From positions 9,221,501 through 9,285,500 of the forward strand of contig OZ022256.1 in the NCBI GenBank assembly GCA_963978905.1: a stretch of DNA of 64,000 nucleotides, read 5' to 3'. The DNA is from Trichostrongylus colubriformis. Lineage: Eukaryota; Nematoda; Chromadorea; Rhabditida; Trichostrongylidae. A program made the translations under genes and the position numbers. Positions 61,966-64,000 of the stretch are shown one piece after another. Numbering within the stretch: position 1 is the first letter of the stretch; every line of letters begins with the position of its first letter. The notes under the pieces were generated by a model that was given only the letters and a program-made list of their open reading frames with translations, made no database searches and was not told where the DNA came from.

Positions 61966-62049
61966 CCTGGTCCGTACAACAGTCGCCACCAGATGAAATC
62001 TCCTTTCGTCTTTTCTTTGCATTTTGCTGAATTTTGTAGTTCGAGCACA

Positions 62050-62055
62050 AATAAA
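62050..62055 (+). terminator. lov-1 polyadenylation signal AATAAA
   Basis: Exact AATAAA 85 bases after the lov-1 stop codon, the usual spacing for a nematode 3' UTR. Confidence 0.7.
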
Positions 62056-62310
62056 TCCCTCTTTCGTCTTTTCTCAGCATTTTAGTTGTTTTTGTAATTC
62101 GAGCACACTTCACAAACATGTAGATGACGCCGCCTTCCAAATTTCTTTTTCCAGAGCAAATTCTTTTCTTTGATTTTTTCATTTTTATTCATCAATTTTG
62201 AAATTTTCAAAGCGATTAGAGAAGGAATAGAGAAGGAGAGAAGGAATTTCGAGGTGCAAGCCGGGATACTCGAATTGGTTTGGTCGACAGAGGACGCTGC
62301 CGTCAAGCTA

Positions 62311-63346
62311 TTGGGTCATTCCATGAGTAATGTCGTTTTTTTTTCAGCGTAAATTTTTCCTATGAAATTACAAGTTTTTGCAGCATGTCGTATATCATTC
62401 GAAAGAGGTTTTCCTGCTCTACAAAATGACATGTTTAGTTTTCGAGTTCGTTAGAATGGGGCCGACATTTAGGCTGGCGAAGAGGTAGGTCCAGCCGACA
62501 AAAATTGACCAAACCGGCAATCAATTGAAACACTATATTTTAATTTAGGAAAATCAACCAGTCATGTGTCGCGTACTTAGCCCTGACCTCTTCTACAATT
62601 TCCAATATTTAATTGATCAAGAAGTCGTGTCGTTATTTTTCTAAAATCTTTTTTTCGAAAGCACCCACATTTATTCAAAATGAAATTTTTTCTTTCAAAC
62701 TTTTTGATTAGAGTTGTTTTATAAACCACTTCGAAAGACTTTTTCTGCTCTATCGAAAACATCCTTCTAGTTTGTTTTGGCTGCGATTCAGATTGAGTTT
62801 TAATACCATGTGATATGGGTCCAGTTGACATTTTTCACAATTTATTTTTTCCATGAGAAAGTTAAGGAATCCGGACAGTGGTATTTTCCTGTTCCTAGGC
62901 ACCACTTGTTCTTAACATTCCACCACTCTTTCAACTGATTGGTTGAGAAAATTTTCTAGCCTTCGTTCGAAGAAATTGTCTAAAATCACCGAGTTGTGGC
63001 GGAAAAACGAAATGTGGAAAAAGAGCGACGTGACTTTTTAAGCAACCGACTGGTGGAACTTACAGGAGAGGTCGGGGCTAAGTACGGAACACATGATTGG
63101 TTAGATTTCCTCAGGTAAAATATTGTGTTTCAATTGATTGCCGGTTTGGCCAATTTTTGTTTGCTGGACCTACCTCTTCGCCGGCCTAAATGTCGGCGCC
63201 ATTCTAACATACTCAAAAACTAAGTAGGCCATTTTGTAGAGCGGAGAATTCTCTTCCGAATGATATATAATATTCTGCAAAAATTTGTGATTTATGGCAA
63301 AAATTTTCGCTTGAAAAAAAACGACACTACTTATGGAATGACCCAA
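62311..63346. mobile_element. TA-flanked foldback element between lov-1 and the next gene
   Basis: 1036 bases with ends TTGGGTCATTCCATGAGTAA and inverse TTATGGAATGACCCAA, flanked by TA. Arms of about 240 bases pair (GCCGGTTTGG, GGCCGACATTTAGGCTGGCG). The centre AACTGATTGGTTGAGAAAATTTTC is shared with 46060-46090. Intact sister of 45456-46476. No coding. Confidence 0.85.
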
Positions 63347-63609
63347 TACTTAACATGCGTCTACTTCACAACAGATGCACAATGCAGTTCCCGCGGCAGT
63401 GGCGTAGATCGCGTGGCACGGGACCAAATTCGACTGTACTGCCCATATCCGATAATTTGTAGTCCTGGTCAATTACCCTGACTTCGCCTCATATTCGACT
63501 TCCTATCAGAAAAGCGTGACTATTTAACTGAATACTAAAATAAATGTATAGCTCTGAAGGCCATTCAATGCAGTAATTTCAATGTGACAGAACGGTCTGC
63601 TGCCAAAAA

Positions 63610-63726
63610 ATGGAGTCGTTCACGGAAATATGTCTCAACCTCCTTTCAAAATCCGATAAATTAGGTGCAGCATTTGGTGCGAAATACAGAAATAGTGAAA
63701 AAAATGGAACTGGAACATTTGGTCGG
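63610..63726 (+). CDS. unrecognised gene, first coding exon
   Basis: ATG in context AAAAAATGG opens 39 residues (MESFTEICLNLLSKSDK, then a hydrophilic Gly/Asn/Lys-rich end) that stop at a GTAAGT donor in phase 0. A GTGACAG acceptor 17 bases upstream of the ATG could be a spliced-leader or 5' UTR acceptor. The product is not recognised. The exon style and matching phase with the next exon support a real gene on the same strand as lov-1. Confidence 0.6.
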
Positions 63727-63915
63727 GTAAGTAATAACCTGACTTCCTCCGTTTTAGAATCCAACAAACGTTAACCAATAAAATTTACTAACGACCTCCG
63801 TGCAGTGCAAACCGGAATAAGGACTACTGAACCAGTGATTTGCATTATTGTTTTGCAAATTCATAAAAAGACGGGAAAAGTTGCAACTTATTTGAATCCC
63901 CGCCTGCAACTGTAG

Positions 63916-63990
63916 GAACTGTTGTCGGCAGAAAGGCTCTTCTTTCAATCGTATAATGAAAAACTGCCACTGCCTCGATTACGTTCTTCG
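63916..63990 (+). CDS. unrecognised gene, second exon (gene runs off window)
   Basis: 25 residues (ELLSAERLFFQSYNEKLP) between ACTGTAG and GTATGC, phase 0 to 0. It continues the frame of 63610-63726. Too little is visible to name a family. Confidence 0.6.
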
Positions 63991-64000
63991 GTATGCGTGG

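Noticed and set aside
1..64000. CRISPR arrays, bacterial operons, phage genes
   Set aside because: No spaced direct repeats or compact gene clusters; splice sites and transposon types are those of a nematode nuclear genome.

Overview
This is nuclear DNA of a nematode, most likely a clade V strongylid such as a hookworm. It is intron-rich, has GT/GC-AG introns with short TTTCAG-like acceptors, and is packed with mariner, piggyBac-type, Penelope-like and foldback repeats. The species assignment is inference from gene content and repeat style; no rRNA or species marker is present.

Almost the whole window (1-61965, + strand) is one gene: the nematode polycystin-1 homologue lov-1. I reconstructed 52 exons by hand by chaining open frames, splice sites and intron phases. 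They encode about 2,640 residues, and the 5' end lies before base 1. In order they give: a giant Ser/Thr mucin-like exon (1-2114); a long extracellular region in many small exons (5686-37923); a GPS autoproteolysis motif (38455-40011); the first membrane helix (40068-40166); a PLAT domain (41048-41562); a helix and loop region (43652-46998); the helix before the polycystin domain (49113-49230); the extracellular polycystin domain (50666-54142); the channel-like six-helix core (helices at 54863-55141, 57701-57837, 58494-58634 and 59359-59447, pore helix at 58694-58785); and an acidic cytoplasmic tail ending at 61965 with a polyA signal at 62050. One small exon is still missing between 49230 and 50666, and the exon at 45149-45448 has an uncertain 5' edge. 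The protein should sit in sensory cilia of male neurons with a PKD-2 partner, as in C. elegans.

A second + strand gene begins at 63610 (two exons visible, product not recognised) and runs off the right edge.

The introns hold nearly everything else: a broken copy of a DDX52/ROK1-type RNA helicase on the minus strand (11994-13051); decayed mariner elements (18406-19793, 30040-30906, 47397-48320, 60270-61168); a Penelope-like reverse transcriptase fragment (3571-4951); two TTAA-flanked piggyBac-type MITEs (25306-25824, 32549-33162); MITEs with a 9-bp target duplication (best example 29635-29851); and large foldback elements whose arms carry tRNA-like A and B boxes (21627-22930, 26545-27894, 32170-34139, and probably related ones at 8782-10025 and 35787-36813). 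A TA-flanked foldback element of about 1 kb forms nearly an entire lov-1 intron (45456-46476), and a sister copy lies between lov-1 and the next gene.
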